Source of the DNA: Trueperella bernardiae
GTDB taxonomy: Bacteria > Actinomycetota > Actinomycetes > Actinomycetales > Actinomycetaceae
DNA: 64,000 bases
NCBI RefSeq assembly: GCF_001469025.1
Contig: NZ_LNIZ01000003.1
Span: forward strand, 186,001-250,000
Direction: 5' to 3'
Positions 15,804 through 25,253 of this stretch are shown in pieces. Made by a program: the position numbers and the translations under genes. Positions within the stretch are counted from its first letter, which is position 1, and each line of letters begins with the position of its first letter. The notes below the pieces were generated by a model. It was not told where the DNA came from. It searched no databases and worked only from the letters and a program-made list of their open reading frames with translations.

Positions 15804-16835
15804 ATGCGCCGGATCATCGCATTTTTCCTCACGGTGCTGGTTGCTGCCGGCCTCGGGCTGGGTGCGGGCTACGTCGTTCTCCGCGGTGAGGAGGCGGTGC
15901 CGGTCAAGGCCGCGCCCGCAACCGTCACGGTGGAGACGGGAAGCGTGGGCCGTAGCCTGAGCTTTGGCGCGAGCGTTGACGTGGATAGCACGACACTAGC
16001 AACGAACGTGCTCCCCGGAGTCGTGACGTTCGTGGCCGAGGATCAGGTGTTCTCCGCCGGGCAGACGTTGTATGAAGTGGGCGGGCTGCCCGTCGGCGTC
16101 GTCGACGGCGACGTCCCGTTTTATCGCGACCTCTCCCGTGGCATGACGGGCGCGGACGTCAAGCAGCTCAACGCTTACCTCAACGCGCTCGGCTACCCGG
16201 GGGCCGTGGATTCAGACTTCGGGCCGATCGCTGAGAAGAACGTGCGCCAGTGGCAAAAGGACACGGGCCAGCCTGTTACGGGAACGGTTCAGCTCGGGCA
16301 GCTGGTGGCCAGCCCGAGCCTGCCCGCCGAGCTCACATTCGACCGGAAGGTCCTCAAAAAGGGCGCGCTACTTGCCGGGGGAGAAGTGGTGGTGTCCGCA
16401 CCGGCCGGCACTGCGCGCGTCTTCCTTGTGCTCAACGAATCACAGCAGGCCCTCTTGCCCGCCGAGGCCCAGGTGCGCCTCACGAACGGCGAGCACGAGT
16501 GGAGCGGTGTGGTGGGCGAGACCCGCAAGAACGAGGAGTCCTTCACCTACGAGGTCGAGATCCAAGGCGTCGGCGGTGGCACCGTGTGCGACGACGACTG
16601 CGAGGGGCTCACCCCCGGCAGCGAGCTTCAGGCGATCATCGAGATTGTGCCGCAGGTCTCCGGCCCGCTCGTGCCGCGCTCGGCCATCATGACCGACGCA
16701 CTCGGCGCCACCTATGTCGTCGACGCCGCCGGCGAGCGGCACGACGTCGTGGTGCTGGGCGCTTCCCAGGGCGTCGCGGTCGTCGACGGGATCGATGTGG
16801 GAAGCGAGATCCGCGTCTTCGGCGAGGGCGACTGA
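15804..16835 (+). CDS. Membrane-fusion/adaptor-like protein with peptidoglycan-binding domain
   Basis: A 343-residue exported protein. One N-terminal membrane helix (3-27) anchors it outside, followed by a short barrel-like half (38-105) and a PG_binding_1 domain at about 107-165 (GMTGADVKQLNAYLNALGYPG ... VRQWQKDTG). A second barrel half and HlyD/MacA-like C-terminal strands follow (about 180-343). Such proteins work with MacB-type ATPase/permease pairs, and the wall-binding domain suits a Gram-positive envelope. The stop overlaps the ATPase start (TGATG). A role in exporting or resisting the divergently encoded secreted peptide is an inference from position. Confidence 0.8.
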   Translation: MRRIIAFFLTVLVAAGLGLGAGYVVLRGEEAVPVKAAPATVTVETGSVGRSLSFGASVDVDSTTLATNVLPGVVTFVAEDQVFSAGQTLYEVGGLPVGVVDGDVPFYRDLSRGMTGADVKQLNAYLNALGYPGAVDSDFGPIAEKNVRQWQKDTGQPVTGTVQLGQLVASPSLPAELTFDRKVLKKGALLAGGEVVVSAPAGTARVFLVLNESQQALLPAEAQVRLTNGEHEWSGVVGETRKNEESFTYEVEIQGVGGGTVCDDDCEGLTPGSELQAIIEIVPQVSGPLVPRSAIMTDALGATYVVDAAGERHDVVVLGASQGVAVVDGIDVGSEIRVFGEGD

Positions 16836-17491
16836 TGGACACGCTGCGCGCCAACAACGTGAGCTTCGCCTATGGCAAGGGCCCAAGCGTGCTCGAGGGG
16901 CTCTCCTACGACTTCCACCCCGGGGCACTCACGGCCCTCACCGGCCCGTCCGGCTGCGGGAAGTCGACCTTCCTCTATATCCTCGGGCTCATGCTTCAGC
17001 CGCGCTCGGGGGCGGTCTGTGTTGGGGAGCGGGACGTTAGCGGGCTAAGCGACTTTCAGCGCAGCACCTTTCGGGCCCGCAACGTTGGATTCGTCTTTCA
17101 GGACTCCGAGCTGGACGACTTCTCACCGATCCTCGATTCCGTGGTGGAGCCGGGACTCTACGTGGGCAACACGTACCGACAGCTCGTTGAGCGCGGTACG
17201 GAGCTACTGGCCAAGGTGGGGCTGAGCGGCTTCGAGGGCAAGCGCCCCACCAAGATCTCGGGCGGCCAGGGCCAGCGCGCCGCGATGGCTCGCGCGCTCA
17301 TTAATAGCCCGGCGATCATCCTCGCCGACGAGCCGACCGGAAACCTTGACCGCGGCAACGCGCAGACTATCCTCTCCCTCCTCCAGGAGGAGGCACGTGC
17401 CGGCCGCACCGGCGTCGTCGCCACGCACGACCCGTTTGTCATCGAGGCGTGCGATTACGTGCTCGATGTCAGCGCGGGGGTGGAGGTATGA
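16835..17491 (+). CDS. ABC transporter ATP-binding protein (MacB/LolD type)
   Basis: A 218-residue stand-alone nucleotide-binding protein: Walker A GPSGCGKST (37-45), Q-loop VFQDSEL (87-93), ABC signature ISGGQGQRA (141-149), Walker B IILADEPTGNLD (161-172) and switch His in ATHDP. The DEPTGNLD form is typical of the MacB/LolD/FtsE group. It overlaps the adaptor gene by one base and the permease by four, so the three subunits are made in balance. All motifs needed for ATP hydrolysis are intact. Confidence 0.92.
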   Translation: MDTLRANNVSFAYGKGPSVLEGLSYDFHPGALTALTGPSGCGKSTFLYILGLMLQPRSGAVCVGERDVSGLSDFQRSTFRARNVGFVFQDSELDDFSPILDSVVEPGLYVGNTYRQLVERGTELLAKVGLSGFEGKRPTKISGGQGQRAAMARALINSPAIILADEPTGNLDRGNAQTILSLLQEEARAGRTGVVATHDPFVIEACDYVLDVSAGVEV

Positions 17492-18561
17492 GGTTGGTGC
17501 AGTTGCTACGCGAGGCGCGGCGGGACGCGCGCCGGCAGGTGGTCCCCACCCTCCTCCTCTTTATCGTCTCGCTCGGTGCGACGCTCGGCGCGCTGCTCAC
17601 TGCCGGACAGCAGGTGGCTCAGCGCGAGGCCTTGGCAGGCGAGCTCAACGATCCCTCGGCGCGCGTGCTCACGGTTCGCGAGGCCACGGGCAAGCTCCTC
17701 AATGCCCAGGTGGTCCAGCTCTTGCGAACCACCCGTGGCGTGGAGTCGGTGATCGGCGTGGGGGAGGTACTGGAGGTGGATGCGGCCGTCCCGGGCGCCA
17801 AGACCACCGCGTGGCAGGTGACCGACCTGAGCGTGCCGTTCGTCCTCTCCCACGGGCGCCCGCCCGCCGACGGTGAGGCCGCGATCGACGAGGAGGTCCT
17901 CCGCAAGCTGGGCTGGGAGGTGCCCTCCGGCGTCGTGCTCACCAGCGCCGGGAGGGAGTTTCCCGTGGTGGCGGGCGCGACCGTCCGCCCAGGATACGAG
18001 GTGTTCGCCGAGTCAATGGTCGTCCAGAACTCCGAGCTACAGACCATGCGTAGCATCGTCGTCATGGCCGATGCCATCGACGCCGTGCCCTCCATCCAGG
18101 CCGCGATCCGCACGTACGCGGCCGAGGAGTCTCCGGGCCAGCTGACCTTCGAAAGCTCGGGGCTAGCCATTGTTGACCGCGTGACGTCCGGGGACTTTGC
18201 CAGCTACACGAAGTCGGTCCTGCTGACCGTCATCGGGCTCGGTAGCGTCCTCACCACGGTGGTCTCCCTTGCCTACGTGCTCCTCTACCGCCGGCTGCTG
18301 GGGCGGCGGCGAGCGCTGGGGATCACGCGAATAGACCTCACAGCACTAACGCTGGTGAGGGTGACGCTACCGATCGCGCTAGGAGCGGCGCTCGCGGGCC
18401 TGGCAGCCGACGTCGTGGCGCGCGTGTGGCTGAGCCCGATTCCGCCGCAGTTCACGGTGGCGGTGGCGCTCGTGATGGTGCTGACCTCGTCGCTGACGGC
18501 GCTCATCCCGATCGCGTGGGCGGTCAACAGAGATCCGGTGGCGATCTTGCGCACGGCGTAG
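17488..18561 (+). CDS. ABC transporter permease (MacB/FtsX type)
   Basis: A 357-residue permease with one N-terminal helix (about 19-40), a large extracellular MacB periplasmic-core-like domain (about 45-245) and three C-terminal helices (about 245-270, 295-320 and 330-350), the FtsX/MacB layout. ATG 17488 overlaps the ATPase stop. With the adaptor and ATPase it forms a mechanotransmission-type complex that probably moves a lipid, peptide or drug substrate across the envelope. The substrate cannot be read from sequence. Confidence 0.88.
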   Translation: MRLVQLLREARRDARRQVVPTLLLFIVSLGATLGALLTAGQQVAQREALAGELNDPSARVLTVREATGKLLNAQVVQLLRTTRGVESVIGVGEVLEVDAAVPGAKTTAWQVTDLSVPFVLSHGRPPADGEAAIDEEVLRKLGWEVPSGVVLTSAGREFPVVAGATVRPGYEVFAESMVVQNSELQTMRSIVVMADAIDAVPSIQAAIRTYAAEESPGQLTFESSGLAIVDRVTSGDFASYTKSVLLTVIGLGSVLTTVVSLAYVLLYRRLLGRRRALGITRIDLTALTLVRVTLPIALGAALAGLAADVVARVWLSPIPPQFTVAVALVMVLTSSLTALIPIAWAVNRDPVAILRTA

Positions 18562-18585
18562 GACGCGGCGCGGGCGAGGGAAAAG

Positions 18586-18658
18586 TACCCCGAACAGGAT
18601 TCGAACCTGCGACCTTCTGCTCCGGAGGCAGACGCTCTATCCCCTGAGCTATCGGGGC
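18586..18658 (-). tRNA. tRNA-Arg (anticodon CCG)
   Basis: A 73-nt cloverleaf on the minus strand: acceptor GCCCCGA / TCGGGGT with a G-U first pair, D arm AGCTCAGGGGATAGAGC, anticodon stem TCTGC/GCAGA with loop CTCCGGA giving CCG (reads CGG), and T arm GCAGGTTCGAATCCTG. CCA is not encoded. It lies head-to-head with argS, the enzyme that charges it. Confidence 0.95.
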
Positions 18659-18720
18659 CCGGCGATTCGTCAGTCTAACACCGCAGGCCGCGCAGAATCG
18701 AATCGTGTGGTGATACCAAA

Positions 18721-18749
18721 TTGGGTGCGTCGGCGGGCGCCGGTATGCT
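18721..18749 (+). promoter_or_regulatory. argS promoter for a leaderless mRNA
   Basis: TTGGGT (18721-18726), a 17-bp spacer and TATGCT (18744-18749), which ends 6 nt before ATG 18756. No ribosome site is present, consistent with transcription starting at the A of ATG. Confidence 0.7.
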
Positions 18750-18755
18750 TGGTGC

Positions 18756-20435
18756 ATGACACCTGAAGATCTTTCTGCCTTTATACGCACCTCGCTCGAG
18801 CAGGCGATCGCCGCCGGTGAGGTCAACCTGGATCCGGCCGACCTGCCGGACGTGAAGGTCGAGCGCCCGCGCAGTCGCGAACACGGCGATTGGGCCACGA
18901 ATGTTGCCCTGCAGCTGGCAAAGAAGGCGGGCACGAACCCGCGCGCGCTCGCGGAACTCCTCAAGGGCAGGATTGCAGGCTCGGAGGCGATTGCGGCCGT
19001 GGATATCGCCGGCCCGGGATTCATGAACATCACGCTGAACGCGGCCGCCGCGGGTGAGCTTGCTCGCACGATCGTGGAGGCCGGGGAGGCCTACGGCACG
19101 GCGAATGTGCTGGCGGGCTCCACCATCAACCTTGAATACGTCTCGGCCAACCCCACCGGCCCGATCCACGTGGGCGGCGCGCGCTGGGCCGCCGTCGGCG
19201 ATTCGCTTTCCCGCATCCTCAAGGCCAGCGGTGCGGACGTGGTACGCGAGTACTACTTCAACGATCACGGCGCCCAGATCGACCGCTTCTCTAAGTCCCT
19301 GCTCGCCCGCGCCCGTGGTGAGGAGGCGCCGGAGGACGGGTACGGGGGCCAGTACATCGCCGACATCGCCCAGCAGGTGATCGCCGACGAGCTCGCGGCC
19401 GGGCGCCCGGACCCGGCGGGGCTTGACGACGACGCGGCGCGCGAGGTCTTCCGCGAGCGCGGCGTCAACCTCATGTTTGCCGCGATCAAGGATGAGATGC
19501 GTGACTTCCGCGTGGAGTTCGACGTGTACTTCCACGAGGATTCGCTGCACGAGTCGGGCGCGGTGGATGCGGCGATCGCGCGCCTAGATGAGCAGGGCGT
19601 GATCTTTAAGGCCGACGGCGCCACGTGGATCCGCACTACGGACTTCGGCGATGACAAGGACAGGGTGATCATCAAGTCCGACGGGGACGCGGCCTACTTC
19701 GCGGGCGACATCGCCTATTACCTGAACAAGCGCGAGCGTGGCGCGGACCGCGTGGTCATCATTCTGGGCGCCGACCACCACGGCTACATCGGGCGCATGT
19801 ACGCGATGGCGCGCGCTTTCGGTGACACGGCCGGCCTCGGGGAGAACTTGGAGATCCTCATCGGCCAGCTGGTGAGCCTGGTGCGGGACGGGGAGCCGGT
19901 GAAGATGTCCAAGCGCGCCGGCACGATCGTGGTATTGAGCGACCTGGTGGAGGCGGCCGGGGTGGACGCCGCCCGCTACTCGCTGGTGCGCGCCGCGATG
20001 GACTCCCCGCTGGAGATCGACCTGGGCCTCATTACCTCCAACACGAACGAGAACCCGGTCTACTACGTTCAGTACGCCCACGCGCGCACCTGCGCCGTGG
20101 ACCGCAATGCGGCCGAGCACGGCGTGAGGCGCGATGCCTTCGACCCGGCCCTCCTGGATGGGGAGGCGGACGAGGAGCTGCTGGCAACGCTCGCCCAATA
20201 CCCGGTGATCGTGGCGCAGGCGGCCGAGCTTCGCGAGCCGCATCGTGTGGCCCGCTACCTCGAGGAGCTGGCGGGCAAGTACCACTCGTGGTACGGCATC
20301 TCGCGCGTGACCCCGCGCGGGGATGACCCGGTCAGCCCCGTCCACCAGACCCGCCTGTGGCTCAACGACGCCACCGGTCAGGTGCTGTGCAACGGTCTGG
20401 CGCTGCTCGGCGTCAGCGCCCCGGAGAGGATGTAA
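18756..20435 (+). CDS. argS: Arginyl-tRNA synthetase
   Basis: A 559-residue class I synthetase that joins arginine to tRNA-Arg. It has the N-terminal ArgRS-specific domain with [16 protein letters not shown], the HIGH-type motif [20 protein letters not shown] near residue 130, the KMSK motif VKMSKRAGT near 380, and the C-terminal DALR anticodon-binding domain. Length is typical for actinobacteria. It heads a long operon (argS-lysA-hom-thrC-thrB) with only two bases before the lysA start, so tRNA charging and amino-acid synthesis are linked in transcription, an order known from corynebacteria. Confidence 0.97.
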   Translation: MTPEDLSAFIRTSLEQAIAAGEVNLDPADLPDVKVERPRSREHGDWATNVALQLAKKAGTNPRALAELLKGRIAGSEAIAAVDIAGPGFMNITLNAAAAGELARTIVEAGEAYGTANVLAGSTINLEYVSANPTGPIHVGGARWAAVGDSLSRILKASGADVVREYYFNDHGAQIDRFSKSLLARARGEEAPEDGYGGQYIADIAQQVIADELAAGRPDPAGLDDDAAREVFRERGVNLMFAAIKDEMRDFRVEFDVYFHEDSLHESGAVDAAIARLDEQGVIFKADGATWIRTTDFGDDKDRVIIKSDGDAAYFAGDIAYYLNKRERGADRVVIILGADHHGYIGRMYAMARAFGDTAGLGENLEILIGQLVSLVRDGEPVKMSKRAGTIVVLSDLVEAAGVDAARYSLVRAAMDSPLEIDLGLITSNTNENPVYYVQYAHARTCAVDRNAAEHGVRRDAFDPALLDGEADEELLATLAQYPVIVAQAAELREPHRVARYLEELAGKYHSWYGISRVTPRGDDPVSPVHQTRLWLNDATGQVLCNGLALLGVSAPERM

Positions 20436-20437
20436 CC

Positions 20438-21793
20438 GTGGTGGCCCGCGCACCCGAGCCGACAGGCCGCCCGGACGGGGTGTGGTCGGCGAACGTCGCC
20501 CGCACCGAGTCGGGCGAGCTTGCGGTGGCGGGCGTGCCCGTGACGCAGATCGCCGGCGAGTTTGGCACGCCCACCTACATCTTGGACGAGGCGGACATGC
20601 GTGCCCGGGCGCGGGCCTGGAAGAACGCGATGGATGCGGCCTTCGCCCCGCTCGCGGGCGCTGACGTCTACTACGCCGGCAAGGCCTTCCTCAGCAAGGC
20701 CGTGGCCCGCTGGATGGCTAAGGAGGGGCTGAACATCGACTCGGCCTCCGAGGGAGAGTTGCGCACGGCGCTCTCGGCCGGCGTGCCGGGCAGCCGCATC
20801 GGCCTGCACGGGAACAACAAGTCGGATGCCGAGATCACGCTCGCGCTCGAGTGCGGCTCGGCCCACATCGTGGTCGACTCCCTGCCCGAGATCGAGCAGG
20901 TGGCGCGTATCGCGCGGGCGGCCGGCACGCGCGCCCCCGTCTACGTGCGCCTGACCACGGGCGTTCACGCCGGCGGGCACGATTTCATCCAAACGGCCCA
21001 CGAGGACCAAAAGTTCGGCCTGTCGGTGACCACGGGCGCGGCGCAGGAGGCCATCTCCCGCATCGCCGCGAATCCCGCGCTCTCGCTCATCGGCCTGCAC
21101 TCCCACATCGGCTCCCAGATCCTCGCCGCTGACGGCTTCGCACAGGCAGCGCGCGCCGTGCTGGACGTGCGGGCGTGGGCAGCGGGCCAGGGCATTGAGA
21201 TTACGGAGGTGGACCTGGGCGGGGGATACGGCGTGCGTTACACCGACGCCGACGCCGTCCCGCCAGCCCCCGAGGAGTTCGCCCGGGTGCTCGCCGCCGC
21301 CGTTTCCGAGCACGTGGCACAAACGGGCCTGCGCCCGCCGCGCGTGTCGATCGAGCCGGGCCGCTCGATCGTGGCACCGGCGATGATGACCCTCTACACG
21401 GTGGGCACGATCAAGGACGTGGCCACCGATTCCGGCCCGCGCCGCTACGTTTCCGTGGACGGCGGCATGTCCGATAACCTCCGTCCCGCCCTCTACGGCG
21501 CCCAGTACACGGCGCTCGTGGCGAACCGGCTCGTGGAGGGCGAGGAGGCGCGCTGTCGCGTGGTGGGCAAGCACTGCGAGTCGGGGGACATCGTGGTTCA
21601 CGACGTCGCTCTGCCGCCGCTCGCGGCCGGGGACCTGCTGGCCGTGCCCGTCACCGGGGCCTATGGGCGCTCGATGGGATCGAACTACAACATGTTGCCG
21701 CGCCCTGGCGTTGTCTCAGTAAGAGACGGACACTGCAGGGTTATCCTCCGCCGTGAGACAATCGAGGATCAGCTCGCCCTTGACGTGGGCTAG
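20438..21793 (+). CDS. lysA: Diaminopimelate decarboxylase
   Basis: A 451-residue PLP enzyme (fold III) catalysing the last step of lysine synthesis, meso-diaminopimelate to L-lysine. The PLP lysine is in YYAGKAFLSK, the glycine-rich phosphate loop in VDLGGGYGVRY, and EPGRSIVAPA and CESGDIV belong to the family active site. GTG 20438, 7 nt after GGAGAGGA, is chosen; the next codon, GTG 20441, is also possible. It sits in the usual actinobacterial argS-lysA-hom order. Confidence 0.96.
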   Translation: MVARAPEPTGRPDGVWSANVARTESGELAVAGVPVTQIAGEFGTPTYILDEADMRARARAWKNAMDAAFAPLAGADVYYAGKAFLSKAVARWMAKEGLNIDSASEGELRTALSAGVPGSRIGLHGNNKSDAEITLALECGSAHIVVDSLPEIEQVARIARAAGTRAPVYVRLTTGVHAGGHDFIQTAHEDQKFGLSVTTGAAQEAISRIAANPALSLIGLHSHIGSQILAADGFAQAARAVLDVRAWAAGQGIEITEVDLGGGYGVRYTDADAVPPAPEEFARVLAAAVSEHVAQTGLRPPRVSIEPGRSIVAPAMMTLYTVGTIKDVATDSGPRRYVSVDGGMSDNLRPALYGAQYTALVANRLVEGEEARCRVVGKHCESGDIVVHDVALPPLAAGDLLAVPVTGAYGRSMGSNYNMLPRPGVVSVRDGHCRVILRRETIEDQLALDVG

Positions 21794-21807
21794 TGCGAAA
21801 GGACGAC

Positions 21808-23085
21808 ATGAGTATCAAGATTGCGCTCCTCGGCTGCGGCACCGTGGGCACTCAGGTGGCCCGCCTGCTGTCCGAAAAAAACGCGCTGCTCTCGGCGCGC
21901 GCCGGGGCGGACCTCGAACTAATCGGGATCGCGGTATCGAACCTCGCCGCCGAACGCGACCCGGCGATCGACCGGGCCCTGATCACCACTGACGCGGCCG
22001 GGCTCATCGAGCAGGCCGACGTCGTGATCGAGCTCATTGGCGGCATCGAACCCCCGCGCACGCTCATCCGCCACGCCCTCGAATCGGGCGCCTCGGTGGT
22101 GACGGGCAACAAGGCGCTGCTAGCCGAGCACGGCCCCGAGCTGTATGACCTGGCGAAGGAAAAGAAGGTCGACCTGTATTACGAGGCGGCCGTGGCCGGC
22201 GCGGTGCCGGTGGTCTACGCGGTGCGCGAGTCGCTCGCGGGGGACTCGGTCAAGGCGATCAAGGGCATCCTCAACGGAACCACGAACTACATCCTCGATG
22301 AGATGACCACCAAGGGCCTCACCTTCGACGAGGTGCTCGCCACCGCCCAGGAGCTCGGGTACGCGGAGGCGGACCCCACGGCCGACGTCGACGGCTTCGA
22401 CGCCGCTGCGAAGATCGCGATCCTCGCCTCCCTCGCCTTCCACAAGCGGGTCTCGCTCGCCGACGTCGACGTGGAGGGCATCCGCTCGATCACGGACGCG
22501 GACATCGAGGCGGCCACGAAGAACGGCTACGTCATCAAGCTGGTGGCGACCGCAACCCAGGCCGGCGGCAAGATCGAGACGCGCGTGGCGCCCTCGCTCG
22601 TGCCCGTATCCCACCCGCTGGCCTCCATCGGCGGTTCCTTCAACGCGGTGGTCATCGAGGCCGAGTCCGCGGACCGACTCATGTTCTACGGCAGGGGAGC
22701 GGGAGGCGCCCCCACGGCGTCGGCGGTGCTGTCCGACGTCGTTGCAGCGGCGGCGAAGAAGGTGCTGGGTGGGCGTGCCCCGCAGGAGATCGTGCTCGGC
22801 GAGTCGGAGTTCATGGACGCCGGGGAATCGGTCTCGCGCTACTTCGTGCGCCTGCAGGTGGCCGACAGGGTGGGCGTGCTCGCTGAGGTCACGGACGCGT
22901 TCGCGGAGGCGGGCGTGTCGATCTCGGCCGTCAACCAGGAAGTTGACGGCCAGCCTGGCCTGGCGGCGCTCGCGATTACTACGCACGCCGCGTCTGCCGC
23001 CGACATGGCGGCTACCATCGAGGCTGTAGGAAAGATTAGTGACGTGCATGAGGTGGTGCGCGTTTTTCGGGTAGAGGACGAATAA
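21808..23085 (+). CDS. hom: Homoserine dehydrogenase
   Basis: A 425-residue enzyme that reduces aspartate semialdehyde to homoserine with NAD(P)H. The N-terminal Rossmann motif is [15 protein letters not shown], the catalytic domain contains [12 protein letters not shown] and the signature segment [19 protein letters not shown], and a C-terminal ACT domain (about 345-425) probably mediates feedback by threonine. ATG 21808 has AAAGGA 5 nt upstream. The in-frame GTG 21793 would include this site inside the gene. The stop overlaps the thrC start. Confidence 0.97.
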   Translation: MSIKIALLGCGTVGTQVARLLSEKNALLSARAGADLELIGIAVSNLAAERDPAIDRALITTDAAGLIEQADVVIELIGGIEPPRTLIRHALESGASVVTGNKALLAEHGPELYDLAKEKKVDLYYEAAVAGAVPVVYAVRESLAGDSVKAIKGILNGTTNYILDEMTTKGLTFDEVLATAQELGYAEADPTADVDGFDAAAKIAILASLAFHKRVSLADVDVEGIRSITDADIEAATKNGYVIKLVATATQAGGKIETRVAPSLVPVSHPLASIGGSFNAVVIEAESADRLMFYGRGAGGAPTASAVLSDVVAAAAKKVLGGRAPQEIVLGESEFMDAGESVSRYFVRLQVADRVGVLAEVTDAFAEAGVSISAVNQEVDGQPGLAALAITTHAASAADMAATIEAVGKISDVHEVVRVFRVEDE

Positions 23086-24188
23086 TGGCTCATCAGTGGC
23101 AAGGACTCATCAGCGAATACCGTGAGCGGCTGCCGTTTGCGGACTCGGACCCGGTGGTCACCCTCAAGGAAGGTGGCACGCCGCTCGTTTATGCCAAGGC
23201 GCTGTCGGAGAAGCTGGACGCCGAGGTGTACGTCAAGGTGGAGGGCGCGAACCCCACCGGCTCGTTCAAGGACCGCGGCATGACCACCGCGATCTCGCAG
23301 GTGCTGCAGACTGGCGTGGAGGTGGTGGCTTGCGCCTCCACTGGTAACACGTCGGCGTCGGCGGCTGCCTACGCCGTGGCGGCGGGGCTGCAGTGCGCTG
23401 TTATCCTGCCCGCGGGCAAGATCGCGGCGGGCAAGCTCGCCCAGGCGATCGTGCATGGCGCCCGCCTCGTGGCGGTGGACGGCAACTTCGACGACTGCCT
23501 CAACATCGTGCGCGAGCTGACCGACTCCCACCCGGTGGCGCTCGTCAACTCGGTTAACCCCTACCGCCTGCAGGGTCAGAAGACCGCGGCGTTCGAGATC
23601 GTGGACGAGCTGGGTGACGCCCCGGACATCCACGTGTTGCCCGTGGGCAATGCCGGCAACATTTCGGCCTACTGGATGGGCTATAACGAGTACGCCGGCC
23701 GGACCACCCTGGCCTCCTTCGACGACTCGGCCCTCCACATGGATCCCGTGGCCGCGAAGGTGCCGCAGATGTGGGGCATTCAGGCGTGGGGCGCGGCACC
23801 GCTGGTGCTCGGCCACGTGGTGGACCAGCCCGAGACGATCGCCACCGCGATCCGGATCGGCAACCCGGCCTCCTGGAAGTACGCCGAGGCCGCCCGGGAT
23901 GATTCGCGCGGCTGGATTGACCGTGTACGCGACGAGCAGATCCTCGCCGCCCAGAAGATCCTCGCCTCCGAGGTGGGGGTGTTCGTGGAGCCGGCGTCGG
24001 CGGCGTCGGTGGCCGGGCTCCTCCAGGCCGGCGAGCAGGGCAAGGTGCCGAGCGGTGCGAAGATCGTGTGTACCGTGACCGGCAATGGCCTGAAAGACAC
24101 GGCCACCGCGCTGGGCGACATGGAGCTGGACTTCGATCCGATCGAGCCGACCACGCAGGCCGCCGCCCGGGTCCTGGGGCTGTCATGA
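23085..24188 (+). CDS. thrC: Threonine synthase
   Basis: A 367-residue PLP enzyme (fold II) that makes L-threonine from O-phosphohomoserine. It is the shorter class. The PLP lysine is in [11 protein letters not shown] near residue 60, followed by [16 protein letters not shown], and the phosphate loop is [15 protein letters not shown] 23085 overlaps the hom stop (TAATG), and the stop overlaps thrB by four bases, so hom-thrC-thrB are translationally coupled. Confidence 0.97.
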   Translation: MAHQWQGLISEYRERLPFADSDPVVTLKEGGTPLVYAKALSEKLDAEVYVKVEGANPTGSFKDRGMTTAISQVLQTGVEVVACASTGNTSASAAAYAVAAGLQCAVILPAGKIAAGKLAQAIVHGARLVAVDGNFDDCLNIVRELTDSHPVALVNSVNPYRLQGQKTAAFEIVDELGDAPDIHVLPVGNAGNISAYWMGYNEYAGRTTLASFDDSALHMDPVAAKVPQMWGIQAWGAAPLVLGHVVDQPETIATAIRIGNPASWKYAEAARDDSRGWIDRVRDEQILAAQKILASEVGVFVEPASAASVAGLLQAGEQGKVPSGAKIVCTVTGNGLKDTATALGDMELDFDPIEPTTQAAARVLGLS

Positions 24189-25078
24189 GGATCGTGAACG
24201 ACACGGCGCGGGTACGGGTGCCGGCGTCGTCGGGAAATCTTGGCCCGGGCTTTGACTCGATGGGCATGGCTCACGACGTGTGGGATGAGGTCTCGGCTAC
24301 CCTCACCACGGGCGCCTCGAAGGCGATCGTGGTGGGCGAGGGGCATGACACGCTTCCGAAGGACGAGACGCATCTCATCATCCGTGTCATGCGCGAGACC
24401 TTCGAGCGTGTGGGCGCGCCGGCCGCCGGCATCGAGCTGGTGTGCCGCAACGCGATCCCGCACGGCAAAGGTATGGGGTCTTCGGCGGCGGCGGTCGTGG
24501 CGGGCGTGATGCTCGTGCGCGAGATGCTGGGGAGCCCCGCCGAGTTCACGCTCGAGCAGGTGCTCAACATCGCCGCCGAATACGAAGGCCACCCGGATAA
24601 CGCCGCGCCCGCGATCTACGGCGGTGTCACCGTGTCTTGGACCGAGGGCGAGGGCTACCGCACGGCCCAGCTCGCGGTTTCCCCGCAGGTGAGGACCACG
24701 CTGCTGGTGCCGCACGAGGTGTTACCGACGACGACGGCGCGCGCAGTCCTGCCGCCCACGATTCCGCACGCGGACGCCGCGTTCAACGCCGGGCGGGCCG
24801 CGCTGCTCACCCACGCGCTGGCGAGCGATCCCTCGCTGCTGTTTGCCGCTACGGAGGACCGCCTCCACCAGGGCTACCGAGCCGATTCCATGCCGCACAC
24901 GGCCGCGATGCTCAAGGCGTTGCGCGAGGCGGGCTGGCCCGCCGTGGTGAGCGGGGCTGGGCCCACGATCCTCCTGTTTGCGCAGGTGGCGCCCGAAATG
25001 GCGAACATTTTGGCCAAGCAGGGTTTCCGCACGGTGGACTCGAAGCAGGTTGCCGGTGCTCACATTTTGGGGCGTTAG
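24185..25078 (+). CDS. thrB: Homoserine kinase
   Basis: A 297-residue GHMP-family kinase that phosphorylates homoserine to supply ThrC. Seen: the N-terminal [18 protein letters not shown], the ATP-binding loop [16 protein letters not shown] near residue 97, and the C-terminal GHMP motif [15 protein letters not shown] 24185 (ATGA overlap with thrC) is supported by the family N-terminus. It is the last gene of the amino-acid operon; the 175-bp gap that follows is the rho leader. Confidence 0.97.
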   Translation: MRIVNDTARVRVPASSGNLGPGFDSMGMAHDVWDEVSATLTTGASKAIVVGEGHDTLPKDETHLIIRVMRETFERVGAPAAGIELVCRNAIPHGKGMGSSAAAVVAGVMLVREMLGSPAEFTLEQVLNIAAEYEGHPDNAAPAIYGGVTVSWTEGEGYRTAQLAVSPQVRTTLLVPHEVLPTTTARAVLPPTIPHADAAFNAGRAALLTHALASDPSLLFAATEDRLHQGYRADSMPHTAAMLKALREAGWPAVVSGAGPTILLFAQVAPEMANILAKQGFRTVDSKQVAGAHILGR

Positions 25079-25253
25079 GTTTCCCAAAACGGCCGTGCGC
25101 GTGTAGGCTAGCCCCTGACGTGATTGGCTGATTGCCGCGTCAGCGAGGCCCGCTGGGCCCGCGCCACGCACATGTTTCGAGCGCACTGCGCCATCGTGCG
25201 GATTATTAACCAAGTGATCTCCGGCTTTGTCCCGGATCCGAGGAAGGAACCTC
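25079..25253 (+). other. thrB-rho intergenic region and rho leader
   Basis: 175 bp without a convincing gene. A TAGGCT hexamer near 25105 may be the rho -10, giving a leader of about 140 nt. Inverted repeats such as CGTCAGCGAGGCCC / GGGCC are short. rho is commonly autoregulated through its leader, but nothing specific is visible. Confidence 0.35.

Noticed and set aside
20378-21601. Long minus-strand frame opposite lysA
   Set aside because: Shadow frame of a gene with strong G/C third positions; no ribosome site and no recognisable domain.
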